A DNA stretch of 64,000 nucleotides, taken from Microbacteriaceae bacterium (GTDB lineage Bacteria; Actinomycetota; Actinomycetes; Actinomycetales; Microbacteriaceae). The notes under the pieces were generated by a model, which saw only the letters and a program-made list of their open reading frames with translations, ran no database searches and had not been told where the DNA came from. Positions 17,101 to 25,774 of the stretch are shown piece by piece. The stretch covers positions 441,693 to 505,692 of the forward strand of contig JAPSJW010000002.1 in assembly GCA_031177985.1 (NCBI GenBank). Direction: 5' to 3'. How positions within the stretch are numbered: the first letter of the stretch is position 1; each line of letters starts with the position of its first letter. Made by a program: the position numbers and the translations under genes.

Positions 17101-17709
17101 CGCGACCTTCGTCCCGACGTCGATGCCGGCGACCCGGTACTTCTCGCGGATGCGCTTGAGGTAGCTCTTCGCCGTCTCCTCGGAGATCGAGAGCTGGTAG
17201 GCGACGGCCTTCACCGGTTCGCCACCGCCGTAGAGGGCCATCACCCTGCGCTCCTGGGCGGAGAGCTTCGGAGCGCCTCCCACCTCCCCGCCGTTGATCG
17301 CGAGGTCGAGCTCCGCCGACACGAACGACTCCCCGGAGGAGGCGGCACGGATCGCCTCGACGATCATGGTCGCGTCCTCGCTCTTGACGAGGTAGCCGAG
17401 GGCTCCCGCCGCGAGCGCCTCGCGCACCACGTTCGGCTCGGAGTAGGTGCTCATCAGCACGACGCGCACGTCGGCGGCCCGCAGCGTCGAGATCTTCACC
17501 GAGATGGGGATGTTGTCCTTGAGGTCGAGGTCGAGCAGCACGACGTCGACGGGGAACTCGGGGTGCGTGAGCAGCTCCGGCCAGGTCGGGACGGCGGCCA
17601 CCATCCGGATGTCCTGCGCGGCGCCCCGGATCCACTCGGTCAACGCCCCCAGCAGCATCCTGTGATCATCGACGATCGCGAGGCGGATCGGCTTGCTGGC
17701 AGAACTCAT
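17038..17709 (-). CDS. LuxR-type response regulator (RR1)
   Basis: A 223-aa two-component response regulator. The receiver domain (about 8-130) has acidic residues D14-D15, phospho-acceptor D60 in LLDLDLKD, Thr in MSTYSEP and Lys in YLVKSED. The C-terminal LuxR/NarL helix-turn-helix (about 150-223) reads LSAQERRVMALYGGGEPVKAVAYQL, then SEETAKSYLKRIREKYRVAG. The tail (GIDVGTKVALRKRAIEDGIL) is shared with the second regulator at 20385, so they are paralogues. It is last in the kinase - pseudokinase - RR1 operon; AGAGGAAC precedes the ATG. Confidence 0.88.
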   Translation of the reverse strand: MSSASKPIRLAIVDDHRMLLGALTEWIRGAAQDIRMVAAVPTWPELLTHPEFPVDVVLLDLDLKDNIPISVKISTLRAADVRVVLMSTYSEPNVVREALAAGALGYLVKSEDATMIVEAIRAASSGESFVSAELDLAINGGEVGGAPKLSAQERRVMALYGGGEPVKAVAYQLSISEETAKSYLKRIREKYRVAGIDVGTKVALRKRAIEDGILIESDIPRGL

Positions 17710-17726
17710 GTGTTCCTCTTCTTGTC

Positions 17727-18962
17727 CTAGTCCGCGGGGTTGTCCACGAGGCACTCGACATCGACGCGGAGGCTCCCGTTCTCGGTGGTGTCACTGTAAC
17801 GCCCGACCCGCCGCAGGGCGTCCCACGTCGCCGGGTCGACACGATTCCGGCTGGCGCCGGTCGTGGTGATGACGATCGGCACCCCGAGCTTGGCGCCGGC
17901 ACCGCCCGGGGTGACGGGGCCGACGGTGAGCGTCACCGTCCGGTTCCCGCCGGTCTGCGCAGCCTCGTTCACGAGCAGCCAGACGGCGCCGAGCAGGCCG
18001 TCGCGCTGCACGGGGTCGAGCAGGCCCGCGAGGCTGTTCTTGTCGATCAGGCGCACCGACCGGCCGAGCATCTCCGACTCCGTGATGGCGTGATAGAGCC
18101 AGGTCTCGCGACGGCCCTCGATGAGGTGCAGGCGCAGCTCGGTGGCGAGCGAGGCTGCCGTCGACGCGGTCTTGGGGTCGAGGGGAAGCGCGGTGGAGCC
18201 GTCCGCGATCGAGTCGAGCAGCTTCTCGGCGGCGAGGTCGAGCCGGGCGAGCTCTTCGCTCGCGAGCATGCCGACCGCGAAACGGGGAGCGGAGACGGTC
18301 GACTGCACCAGCACGCGATCCAGCTCGAGCTGCACCATCCGCTGGAAGCCCCTCACCGCGACCGAGCCGATGAACGCGGGCAGCACGGCGAAGGCGAGCG
18401 TCGTCAGCTGCTGCGCCGCGTTGTCGGTCGTCAGGCGGGTGCCGAGCACGACCGCGGCGACGAACGCGATGCCGAAGGCGATCGCGATCCCGAGCACCTG
18501 CCGGTGCGGGCGCACCGTCAGGAAGAGCACGAGCGCCATGACGGCCGTGGGCGCCGCGGTGGAGTAGGCGCCGACGTCGCCCAGGCCCCAGATCGCGACG
18601 AGATCGAGCGCGAAGGAACCCGTGAGTCCGGCGAGCAGGGTCGCGAAGAGCCAGGTCGGCAGTCGCTCGCCGAGCATCCGCACGAGGAGGACCGAGGCGA
18701 CGATCGTCGTGATGAGCAGCCCCCAGGCCGCGATCGCCGCGCCGGGCACCGGATACACCGGGATCAGCGTGGCGGACCAGCTGATGCCGTAGACGGCGCG
18801 CAGCGAGACGACGACGGCGGCTCCGACCGTAAGGAAGCCCATGCCGATCGAGGGTCGCGGCGTGCCCGCGGTGAGGCGCCGTGCCGCCTGCCCGATGCCC
18901 TTCTTGCCCGGCTTGCCGATCGGCGTGCCGAGGGTGTTCTCCTCGATCTGGCTGAAGCTCAC
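17727..18962 (-). CDS. Degenerate histidine-kinase-like membrane protein
   Basis: A 411-aa protein, not a canonical kinase. About six membrane helices (roughly 40-210) follow a basic N-terminus; the cytoplasmic half is helical and ends in a region reminiscent of an HATPase fold (LLGAVWLLVNEAAQTGG resembles an N-box) but with no HisKA histidine and no DxGxG G-box (ITTTGASRNRVDPATWDALRRVG sits where one would be). It overlaps the true kinase by 4 nt (GTGA) and lies 17 nt before RR1. A pseudokinase that dimerises with or modulates the neighbour is inferred; no specific family is recognised. Confidence 0.6.
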   Translation of the reverse strand: MSFSQIEENTLGTPIGKPGKKGIGQAARRLTAGTPRPSIGMGFLTVGAAVVVSLRAVYGISWSATLIPVYPVPGAAIAAWGLLITTIVASVLLVRMLGERLPTWLFATLLAGLTGSFALDLVAIWGLGDVGAYSTAAPTAVMALVLFLTVRPHRQVLGIAIAFGIAFVAAVVLGTRLTTDNAAQQLTTLAFAVLPAFIGSVAVRGFQRMVQLELDRVLVQSTVSAPRFAVGMLASEELARLDLAAEKLLDSIADGSTALPLDPKTASTAASLATELRLHLIEGRRETWLYHAITESEMLGRSVRLIDKNSLAGLLDPVQRDGLLGAVWLLVNEAAQTGGNRTVTLTVGPVTPGGAGAKLGVPIVITTTGASRNRVDPATWDALRRVGRYSDTTENGSLRVDVECLVDNPAD

Positions 18963-20122
18963 CGCGGCACCTCGAGCACGACGGTCGTGCCCGCACCAGG
19001 GCTCGAGAAGAGGCGGGCGGAGCCGCCGACCTCCCGGAGCCGGCCGATCACCGACTCCTTGAGTCCCAGTCTCGCTGAGTCGATGTCGTCCAGGTTGAAG
19101 CCGACGCCCGCATCCGTCACCATGGCGCGCACCGTCGTGTCGTCATCCGTGATCGTGACGTGTGCCTCGGTGACGCCGGAGTGCCGGCGCACGTTCTCGA
19201 GGCACTCGGCGAGAGCGAGCAGGAAAGCGTCGAGCACGTCGCTCGGCAGCAGGACCTGTCCCGTGCCGTGCCAGCTCACCTCGAGTCCCATCCGGCCGAA
19301 ACGCTGCTTCACAGACTCGAGCGTCGTGCCGAGCGCGGGCTCCTCGACGACCGTCTCGAGGGTGTACGAGCCGGACGATTGGGGGGTGGGCGTCGCACCC
19401 AGCCGCAGCTGACGCAGCAGGCGGGCATCGTCGGCCGCCTGCTGCTGCAGGGCGGCGGGCGCGACGCCGACGCCGCTGTGGGCGAGCAGGGTGAGGGTCG
19501 CCAGCACGGTGTCGTGCAGCAGGCGCGCGCCCTGACGGCGCTGCGCCTCGCGCTCGCTGGCCTGGCGCTCCGTGCGGTGCGCGCGTCCGATGCTCGCGAT
19601 GCGCCTGGCGGCGTGCGGGATCGCCGCGGAGATCCAGAAGCCGACGATGCTCGCGAGCCCCCACCCGAGCACCAGGATGGAGAGCGTGCGGGCGGGCGAC
19701 TCCGTCGCGAGCGTCACCGCCGTCGTGACCGCGCTCACGGTGAGGAACAGCACGACGAGCACCACGATGCGGATGCGCTCCGTCGACAGGACGATCGCGG
19801 TCGCGGCGAGCGCTCCGGCTCCCAGCTGCACGATGGCCGAGACGCCGCCGGCAGACGGCCCGGACCCGGTGAGCCCGAGCACGAGGATGACTCCGAGGCC
19901 GGACCCGATGACGACCGCGATGAGCAGGAGCGACCGACGGTTCCCGAGCAGCACGAGGCTCACCCCGAGGACGATGTACAGCGGCAGGGCGAGCACGTAG
20001 GAGGCGAAGTCCACGGCGCCCGGGATGCTCGCGCACAGCACCGAGACGACGGCGAAGCTGAGACCGTAGGCCCTGGCGACCCTCGACAGGAGGCGGTCGC
20101 GCTCCTTGGCGAAGAGTTCCAT
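18959..20122 (-). CDS. Sensor histidine kinase (NarL-family type)
   Basis: A 387-aa membrane kinase: about six hydrophobic helices (10-190) without an obvious extracytoplasmic sensor, a HisKA_3-like dimerisation helix with the phospho-acceptor His near 203 (RLLHDTVLATLTLLAH), and a compact HATPase domain with N-box ECLENVRRHSG (Asn about 310) and G-box TDAGVGFN, ending in the G2-like SSPGAGTTVVLEVPR. Likely partner regulators are RR1 and/or RR2 on either side. Signal unknown; a membrane-embedded cue is plausible because extracellular loops are short. Confidence 0.85.
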   Translation of the reverse strand: MELFAKERDRLLSRVARAYGLSFAVVSVLCASIPGAVDFASYVLALPLYIVLGVSLVLLGNRRSLLLIAVVIGSGLGVILVLGLTGSGPSAGGVSAIVQLGAGALAATAIVLSTERIRIVVLVVLFLTVSAVTTAVTLATESPARTLSILVLGWGLASIVGFWISAAIPHAARRIASIGRAHRTERQASEREAQRRQGARLLHDTVLATLTLLAHSGVGVAPAALQQQAADDARLLRQLRLGATPTPQSSGSYTLETVVEEPALGTTLESVKQRFGRMGLEVSWHGTGQVLLPSDVLDAFLLALAECLENVRRHSGVTEAHVTITDDDTTVRAMVTDAGVGFNLDDIDSARLGLKESVIGRLREVGGSARLFSSPGAGTTVVLEVPR

Positions 20123-20143
20123 GATTCTTCATGCTCACACAGA

Positions 20144-20206
20144 GGCACCACAAATGGGGGTGCCACACCGGTCTACCCGCCCCCGCCGTGCGGCTACTGT
20201 GGTGCC
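20144..20206. promoter_or_regulatory. Widely spaced inverted repeat upstream of the kinase operon
   Basis: GGCACCACA (20144-20152) and its exact complement TGTGGTGCC (20198-20206) flank 45 nt; a related GGTGCCACA lies between them (20159-20167). It is within 22-85 nt of the kinase start, so it may bind one of the flanking regulators. The rest of the 262-bp gap (20123-20384) shows no ORF or RNA gene that I recognise; an AGGGCCGC/GCGGCCCT inverted repeat (20338-20365) may end the RR2 transcript. Confidence 0.35.
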
Positions 20207-20384
20207 CAGAGGGGCGCGCGGGAACGCGCTGCCACACATCGATCCGGGGATGCGCCCTAGCGTGGAACCGGAGAGGCGTCACCACCCGAAGGCGATGCCG
20301 GCGCTGCCGTGAGGCGGCGTCTGTACCGGGGGTTGGAAGGGCCGCGAGGGAGACCTGGCGGCCCTCACCCGTTCCCGGGGCCGC

Positions 20385-21041
20385 CTACTTGTCCGGCGCC
20401 AGCCAGCCTTCGCGCACCGCGTGCCGCCGCAGCAGGATCCGGGTGCCGATGTCGATGCCGATCTGACGGTACTTGCGTCGCCCACGCTTGATGTACGACT
20501 TGACCGTCTCCTCGGTGGTGTCCATCTCGGCGGCGACCTCGCGGATCGATCGGCCGTCGGCGTACAGCACGAGGGCGCGCAGCTCCTGCCGGCCGAGGCC
20601 TGGATTCGGGGTCGCCGCGAAGGCCGCGACCGCCGAGGCGAGCGAGTCGGAGAGGTGCGGCTCGCGCCGGGACGCCGAGCGGATAGCGCTCTCGAGCTCA
20701 TCCGCGGGGTCGGTCTTCGGCACGAAGCCGAGGGCTCCCGCCTTGAGGGCGGCGTTCACCGACGCGGCGTCCGTGAACCGGCTGGTCACGACCGTCGCGC
20801 TCCCGTCGCTCTCGAGCACCCGCACCTTACTGGAGATCGGGATGCCGTCGTCGAGATGCGCGTCGATGACCACGACGTCGACCGGGTAGTGCGGGGAATC
20901 CAGGAGCTCCTGCCAGGTCGCGGCCGAGACGGCGACGTCGAAGCCCTTGCTGCTCAGCAGCGAGGCGAGGCCGTCCAGCAACAGGCGGTGCGTGTCGACG
21001 AGCGCTATGCGCACGCGCTCGACTCCCGCACGGCTCTGCAC
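20385..21041 (-). CDS. LuxR-type response regulator (RR2), paralogue of RR1
   Basis: A 218-aa regulator. The receiver has phospho-acceptor D60 (VVVIDAHLDD) and Lys in GFVPKTDP, but the first acidic pair is Asp-Thr (LVDTHR), a departure from the usual Asp-Asp. The output domain LGRQELRALVLYADGRSIREVAAEM, then TEETVKSYIKRGRRKYRQIG, and the tail GIDIGTRILLRRHAVREGWL match RR1. Start GTG at 21041 has AGGGGGT about 8 nt before. It is separately promoted from the kinase operon and lies downstream of metX. Confidence 0.87.
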   Translation of the reverse strand: MQSRAGVERVRIALVDTHRLLLDGLASLLSSKGFDVAVSAATWQELLDSPHYPVDVVVIDAHLDDGIPISSKVRVLESDGSATVVTSRFTDAASVNAALKAGALGFVPKTDPADELESAIRSASRREPHLSDSLASAVAAFAATPNPGLGRQELRALVLYADGRSIREVAAEMDTTEETVKSYIKRGRRKYRQIGIDIGTRILLRRHAVREGWLAPDK

Positions 21042-21095
21042 GGTGACACCCCCTGGATCAGCGCGGTCCGCCTCGGGCAGACAGACCGGTCGGCG

Positions 21096-21114
21096 TTAGC
21101 ATAGCCTTACCCGC
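21096..21114 (-). promoter_or_regulatory. Iron-box-like sequence over the RR2 -10 region
   Basis: On the minus strand this 19-mer matches the DtxR/IdeR consensus at 13 of 19 positions and contains TATGCT (21103-21098), a usable -10 about 57 nt before the RR2 start. The match is borderline, so iron control of RR2 is only a possibility. Confidence 0.25.
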
Positions 21115-21132
21115 GCCGGTTGCGAGTCTGGC

Positions 21133-22332
21133 TCAGATGGAGAGCAGTCGCGCGAGGTGGTGGCCCACCGCGTCGTCCTCGATCAGGAAGCCGTCGTGGC
21201 CGAAGGCGGAGTTGATGACGACGGCCTCTCCGCCGTCGATCGTCGACGGCAGCAGCTCCGCGATCCGGCGCTGATCGGGCACCGGGAACAGGCGGTCGGA
21301 GTCGATACCCAGCACGAGAGTGCGCGCCGTCACCCGCGCGAGCGCGCGCTCGATGCCGCCCCTGCCGCGGCCGACGTCGTGCGAGCTCATGGCCTCGACG
21401 AGGCTGATGTAGCTGTTGGCGTCGAAGCGCCGGGTGAACTTGTTGCCGTGGAAGTCGAGGTAGCTCTCGACGGCGTACCTGCCGCCGTGCCCGAGCGGAC
21501 TGACCCCGCTCTGCCAGCTGCGGGCGAATCGCTCGTTCAGCTCGTCGGGGGAGCGGTAGTTGAGCAGCGCCATGCGGCGGGCGAGCGCGAGACCCCGGTA
21601 GGGCCCCTCCTCCGCTTCGTAGTAGTCGCCGTCGGCGAACCGGGCGTCCATCCGGATCGCCTCGACCTGCACCGAGTTGAGGGCGATCTGGTCGGCACTC
21701 GCGACCGGCGGCGCGGCGAGCACTGCGAGCCGCTCGACCCGCTCCGGATGGGTGACGGCCCACTCGAGCGCGTGCATGCCGCCCATCGAGCCGCCGACGA
21801 CCGCCGCCCAGCGGTCGATGCCGATCGCGTCGGCGAACGCGGCCTGCGCCGCCACCTGGTCGCGGATGGTGAGGAACGGGAAGCGGGAGCCCCACTCCCG
21901 GCCGTCGGTGGTCAGCGACGCCGGGCCGGTCGTGCCCTGACAGCCGCCCAGCACGTTCGGCGCGACCACGAACCACCGATCGGTGTCGATCGCCTTGCCC
22001 GGGCCGACAAGTCCGGCCCACCAGCCGGCGGTCGCGTGACCGGGTCCGGCAGGGCCGACGAGGTGGCTGTCGCCCGTGAGGGCGTGCAGCACCAGCACGG
22101 CGTTGGACCGGTCGGGCGCGAGCTCCCCGAACGTCTCGTAGGCGACCCGCACGCCGGGGATCGCACCGCCGCGCTCCAGCTCGACGGCTCCGACCGACAC
22201 GAAGAGCCGGTTCCCCATCGGGTCGCCCTCGCGCCAGGCGCCGGTGACGTCGGGTCGCCCGAGCACCGAGCGCACGTTCGCCTCGGTGATGAAGGCCGAA
22301 GGCACCGTGTCCTCGGAGGTCTGCCAGTCCAT
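21133..22332 (-). CDS. metX: Homoserine O-acetyltransferase
   Basis: First committed step of methionine synthesis: acetyl-CoA + L-homoserine to O-acetylhomoserine. A 399-aa alpha/beta-hydrolase with HALTGDSHLVG (oxyanion region), nucleophile Ser in VVGGSMGGMHALEW, Asp in LGIDSDRLFPVPDQ and His in NSAFGHDGF. The ATG at 22332 is preceded by GATACT 8 nt upstream, so after the metY terminator the gene can be transcribed leaderless on its own. It lies downstream of metY in the same direction. Confidence 0.95.
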   Translation of the reverse strand: MDWQTSEDTVPSAFITEANVRSVLGRPDVTGAWREGDPMGNRLFVSVGAVELERGGAIPGVRVAYETFGELAPDRSNAVLVLHALTGDSHLVGPAGPGHATAGWWAGLVGPGKAIDTDRWFVVAPNVLGGCQGTTGPASLTTDGREWGSRFPFLTIRDQVAAQAAFADAIGIDRWAAVVGGSMGGMHALEWAVTHPERVERLAVLAAPPVASADQIALNSVQVEAIRMDARFADGDYYEAEEGPYRGLALARRMALLNYRSPDELNERFARSWQSGVSPLGHGGRYAVESYLDFHGNKFTRRFDANSYISLVEAMSSHDVGRGRGGIERALARVTARTLVLGIDSDRLFPVPDQRRIAELLPSTIDGGEAVVINSAFGHDGFLIEDDAVGHHLARLLSI

Positions 22333-22356
22333 GTCGTCCCAGTATCCGTGAACGAC

Positions 22357-22393
22357 GGAGGGCCCGCGGCTTTGTTACAGCCGCGGGCCCTCC
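22357..22393 (-). terminator. Strong hairpin between metY and metX
   Basis: A perfect 15-bp stem (GGAGGGCCCGCGGCT at 22357-22371 with its complement at 22379-22393) and a 7-nt loop sits 9 nt beyond the metY stop. There is no long T-run on the minus strand, but the length and GC content support a terminator or a 3'-end stabiliser separating metY from metX expression. Confidence 0.75.
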
Positions 22394-22402
22394 GGGGATC
22401 GA

Positions 22403-23722
22403 TCAGGCGTGCGCGTCGGCGGCAGCCACGACCTGACGCGCTGCGGCGAAGCCTGCCTCGAGGTCGGCCTTCAGGTCGTCGACGTTCTCGATGCCCACCG
22501 AGAGGCGCACGAGGCCGGGCGTGACGCCGGTCGTGAGCTGCTGCTCGGGGGTGAGCTGCGAGTGCGTGGTCGACGCCGGGTGGATGATGAGGCTGCGCAC
22601 GTCGCCGATGTTGGCGAGGTGGCTGAAGAGCGTCACGCTCTCGACCAGCGCGCGGCCGGCGTCAACACCGCCCTTGAGCTCGAACGACAGCACGGCGCCG
22701 ACACCCTTGGGCGAGTACTTGTTGGCGGCCTCGTACCACGGGCTCGACGGGAGACCGGAGTAGTTGACGCTCGCGACGTCCTCGTGGTTCTCGAGCCACT
22801 CGGCGATCTCCTGGGCGTTCTGCACGTGACGCTCGATGCGCAGGCTGAGGGTCTCGATGCCCTGCAGCACCGTGAAGGCGCTGTCGGGAGCGAGGGCGGC
22901 GCCGGTGTCGCGCAGCAGCTGCACGCGGGCCTTGATGGCGTAGGCGATGCCGTCGCCCAGCACGCCCGTGTAGCTCGCGCCGTGGTACGACGGGTCGGGC
23001 TCGGTGAGGCCGGGGAACTTGTCGACGTGCTGCGACCACGGGAAGGTGCCTCCGTCGACGAGCACACCGGCGATGACCGTGCCGTGTCCGCCGAGGAACT
23101 TCGTGGCGGAGTGCACGACGATGTCGGCGCCGTGCTCGAACGGACGGATGAGGTACGGCGTCGCGATCGTGTTGTCGACGATGAGCGGCAGCGCGTTGCT
23201 GTGCGCCACCTCGGCGACGAGCTCGATGTCGAGGATGTTGATCTTCGGGTTGCCGATGGTCTCGGCGAAGAGCAGCTTCGTGTTCGGGCGGATGGCGGAG
23301 CGCCACTCCTCGGCGTCGTCCTGGTTCTCGACGAACGTGACCTCGATGCCGAGCTTCTGCAGCGTGTACTTGAAGAGGTTGTAGGTGCCGCCGTAGATCG
23401 ACGACGACGAGACGATGTGGTCGCCCGCCTGAGCGATGTTGAGAACCGAGTAGAGGATCGCCGACGATCCGGAGGCGGTCGCGAGGGCTGCCGTGCCACC
23501 CTCGAGCGCTGCGACGCGCTCCTCGAGCACCGCCTGGGTGGGGTTCATGATGCGGGTGTAGATGTTGCCGAACTCGGCCAGCGCGAACAGGTTCTTCGCG
23601 TGGTCGGCGCTGTTGAAGACGTACGAGGTCGTCTTGTAGATCGGCGTAGCGCGCGCATTCGTGGTGGGGTCGGGCGCCGCGCCCGAGTGCACCTGCTTGG
23701 TCTCGAACTTCCAGTCGCTCAC
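22403..23722 (-). CDS. metY: O-acetylhomoserine sulfhydrylase (aminocarboxypropyltransferase)
   Basis: PLP enzyme (439 aa) that converts O-acetylhomoserine plus sulfide to homocysteine. Cys/Met metabolism family: [46 protein letters not shown]-Lys in [13 protein letters not shown], and the C-terminal [12 protein letters not shown]. Start GTG at 23722 has GGAGGAG 6-8 nt upstream; the longer ORF start is rejected. Together with metX it gives the direct sulfhydrylation route. Confidence 0.94.
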   Translation of the reverse strand: MSDWKFETKQVHSGAAPDPTTNARATPIYKTTSYVFNSADHAKNLFALAEFGNIYTRIMNPTQAVLEERVAALEGGTAALATASGSSAILYSVLNIAQAGDHIVSSSSIYGGTYNLFKYTLQKLGIEVTFVENQDDAEEWRSAIRPNTKLLFAETIGNPKINILDIELVAEVAHSNALPLIVDNTIATPYLIRPFEHGADIVVHSATKFLGGHGTVIAGVLVDGGTFPWSQHVDKFPGLTEPDPSYHGASYTGVLGDGIAYAIKARVQLLRDTGAALAPDSAFTVLQGIETLSLRIERHVQNAQEIAEWLENHEDVASVNYSGLPSSPWYEAANKYSPKGVGAVLSFELKGGVDAGRALVESVTLFSHLANIGDVRSLIIHPASTTHSQLTPEQQLTTGVTPGLVRLSVGIENVDDLKADLEAGFAAARQVVAAADAHA

Positions 23723-23783
23723 GTGAGGCTCCTCCGGGATAAGCGAAAATCTGCCGTCGGAAGCGGATACCGACGCGGAAGCG

Positions 23784-23812
23784 AGCCTAGGAAGGCGGGC
23801 GAGCGAGGGCAA
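23784..23812 (-). promoter_or_regulatory. metY promoter (-35/-10)
   Basis: TTGCCC (23812-23807) and TAGGCT (23789-23784) on the minus strand are separated by 17 nt, a classic sigma-70-like arrangement. The transcript would begin near 23777 with a leader of about 55 nt containing the ribosome binding site. No SAM-riboswitch fold is recognised in the leader. Confidence 0.6.
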
Positions 23813-23840
23813 CGACGCCCGACACATCGCGTAACGCGCG

Positions 23841-24959
23841 TCAGTGCTCGCGGCGAGAGCCGGTGGGATCGGTGCGGGAGGAGCGCAGCGGACCGTCGTC
23901 GAGCGGGATGAAGAGCCACTGCGGCCTCGGCTCGATCAGCGGCCGGAAGATCCGCCGCACGAGCGGGCTCGCGAGCGCGATCGAGATGGCGACGCAGGCG
24001 AGCACCATGCTGACGAGCCAGACCGCCGACGAGTGCTCGTCGCGCAGCACGCCGGTCTCGCGGATCGGGTAGAGCACGAAGCTGTGCAGCAGGTAGATGT
24101 ACATCGTCGCCTGCCCGAACGATGTGAACCAGGTCTCGCGCCGGGGGATCAGCGAGAAGAAGCAGGCGCTCAGCAGCACCGCCAGCGCGATCAGCCCGAG
24201 CCGCACGAGGCCCGCCCACCACTCGTCCTCGCCGAGGCCGCGGTAGGAGTCGTCGTAGAAGAACCAGAAGCGCAGGTCGATCGCCCGGAACGGCTCGATG
24301 AGCGCTATGACGACCGCGAGCCAGACGCCCAGGATCGCGATGGCAGCGCCCCGCACCTGCCAGGTGCGCCGATCGGAGACGCGCCATCGGTCGACCCAGC
24401 CCCACTGGCGCATCCGCCAGCCGAGGAGGAAGAACGGCAGGATGCCGATGGCCCGCGAGAGCGAGAACGTCGAGTCGACATTGTCGAAGTACCCGACCGC
24501 GACCGAGACCACGATGGAGATGATCAGCGGGAACCGCAGCAGCACCAGGTAGGGCAGGATCACCCGGAAGATGCCGAGCGCCAGCAGGAACCACAGCGTC
24601 CAGGACGGCTGGGTCGGGTTGAACTCCTGCTTGCCCTCGACGAGGAACTGCACGAGCGTCCAGATCGACTCGAAGATCAGGTAGGGGAGCACGATGTCGG
24701 TGACGAGCTTCAGCATCTGCCGCGAGTTCGGCGGCGTGGCCTTCGAGAAGTAGCCGCTGATCATCGCGAACGCCGGCATGTGGAATGCGTAGAAGAACAG
24801 GTAGAGGATCAGCGCGTTGTTCGAGTCAGCGGTCTGTCGCTGGATGCCGTGCCCGACCACGACGAGCACGATGCACGCGAAGCGGGCGTTGTCCCAGAAG
24901 GGGACGCGCTCTCGCTTCTTCCCCGACGGCGACGCCGCCGGAGCCGTCTGCATCGTCAT
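23841..24959 (-). CDS. Acyltransferase-3 family membrane protein
   Basis: A 372-aa integral membrane acyltransferase (OatA/ExoZ-like family) with about ten spans. The family start FWDNARFACIVLVVVGHGIQ supplies the conserved His, and FYAFHMPAFAMISGYF is the second signature; LLHSFVLYPIRE lies near the end. Likely modifies an envelope glycan or lipid with an acyl group; target unknown. The ATG at 24959 is leaderless, with TAGGCT 8 nt upstream, divergent from the SDR gene. Confidence 0.85.
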   Translation of the reverse strand: MTMQTAPAASPSGKKRERVPFWDNARFACIVLVVVGHGIQRQTADSNNALILYLFFYAFHMPAFAMISGYFSKATPPNSRQMLKLVTDIVLPYLIFESIWTLVQFLVEGKQEFNPTQPSWTLWFLLALGIFRVILPYLVLLRFPLIISIVVSVAVGYFDNVDSTFSLSRAIGILPFFLLGWRMRQWGWVDRWRVSDRRTWQVRGAAIAILGVWLAVVIALIEPFRAIDLRFWFFYDDSYRGLGEDEWWAGLVRLGLIALAVLLSACFFSLIPRRETWFTSFGQATMYIYLLHSFVLYPIRETGVLRDEHSSAVWLVSMVLACVAISIALASPLVRRIFRPLIEPRPQWLFIPLDDGPLRSSRTDPTGSRREH

Positions 24960-24967
24960 CCCGAGTC

Positions 24968-24985
24968 AGCCTAGCCCGCTAGCGT
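24968..24985. promoter_or_regulatory. Back-to-back leaderless promoters (acyltransferase / SDR)
   Basis: TAGGCT on the minus strand (24973-24968) and TAGCGT on the plus strand (24980-24985) lie 6 nt apart, each 7-8 nt from the ATG it serves. The whole intergenic region is 33 bp. Confidence 0.55.
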
Positions 24986-24992
24986 GGACGCC

Positions 24993-25766
24993 ATGGCGAA
25001 GCGCGTTGTCGTGACAGGGGCGAGTTCCGGCATCGGCGCAGCGACGGCGCGGGGCCTGCGCGCTGCCGGGTGGGACGTCGTGGCCGTCGCGCGCAGGCGA
25101 GACCGGCTCGAAGCGCTCGCCGAGGAGACCGGCGTCGACCCGTTCGCCGCCGATCTGACCGTGTCGGACGATGTCGAGCGGCTCCGCGAGCACGTCGAGG
25201 CCGGAGGGCCGCTGCACGCGCTCGTCAACAACGCCGGGGGAGCGCTGGGGCTCGCATCGGTGATCGACAGCGACGTCGAGGACTGGCGGCGCATGTACGA
25301 GATCAACGTGCTCGCCACGAAGCTCGTCACGAGCGCGCTCATCACCTCGCTTCGGCGAGGTGCGGCGGATGCGGGCGTCGCCGACCTCCTGACCGTCACG
25401 TCGATCGCGGGTCACGTCACCTACGAGGGAGGCGGGGGCTACAACGCCGCCAAGTTCGCCGAGCGGGCGATGGTGGAGGTGCTGCGCCTGGAGCTCGCCG
25501 GGGAGCCGATCCGCGTGGTCGAGATCGCGCCGGGCATGGTGAAGACCGAGGAGTTCAGCCTCGTGCGGTTCGGCGGCGACCGCGCCAAGGCGGACGCGGT
25601 CTACGACAACGTGCCCCATCCGCTCGTCGCGGAGGACGTCGCCGACGCGATCGTGCACACCCTGCAGCTGCCCGCGCACGTCAACCTCGACTCGGTGACC
25701 ATCAAGCCGGTCGCCCAGGCCGCTCCGCACAAGGTCATCCGCAGCGAGCTGAGCCCGAGGCTCTAG
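24993..25766 (+). CDS. Short-chain dehydrogenase/reductase
   Basis: A 257-aa classical SDR: cofactor motif TGASSGIG at 8-15, LVNNAGG, and the Ser-Tyr-Lys catalytic set in SIAGHVTYEGGGGYNAAK. The PGMVKTEEFSLVRF stretch resembles YdfG/serine-3-dehydrogenase-type enzymes acting on 3-hydroxy acids; the basic residues after the first strand (ARRRDR) favour NADP. Substrate not determined. The ATG at 24993 fits the leaderless -10. Converges on treZ. Confidence 0.85.
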   Translation: MAKRVVVTGASSGIGAATARGLRAAGWDVVAVARRRDRLEALAEETGVDPFAADLTVSDDVERLREHVEAGGPLHALVNNAGGALGLASVIDSDVEDWRRMYEINVLATKLVTSALITSLRRGAADAGVADLLTVTSIAGHVTYEGGGGYNAAKFAERAMVEVLRLELAGEPIRVVEIAPGMVKTEEFSLVRFGGDRAKADAVYDNVPHPLVAEDVADAIVHTLQLPAHVNLDSVTIKPVAQAAPHKVIRSELSPRL

Positions 25767-25774
25767 CGGCGCAC

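Noticed and set aside
20338-20365. Intrinsic terminator after RR2
   Set aside because: The AGGGCCGC/GCGGCCCT arms are only 8 bp with a 12-nt loop and no T-run; left as a possibility in the regulatory entry, not called separately.
23723-23783. SAM riboswitch in the metY leader
   Set aside because: Leader is only about 55 nt and shows just a 6-bp CGTCGG/CCGACG hairpin, too little for a known SAM-binding fold.
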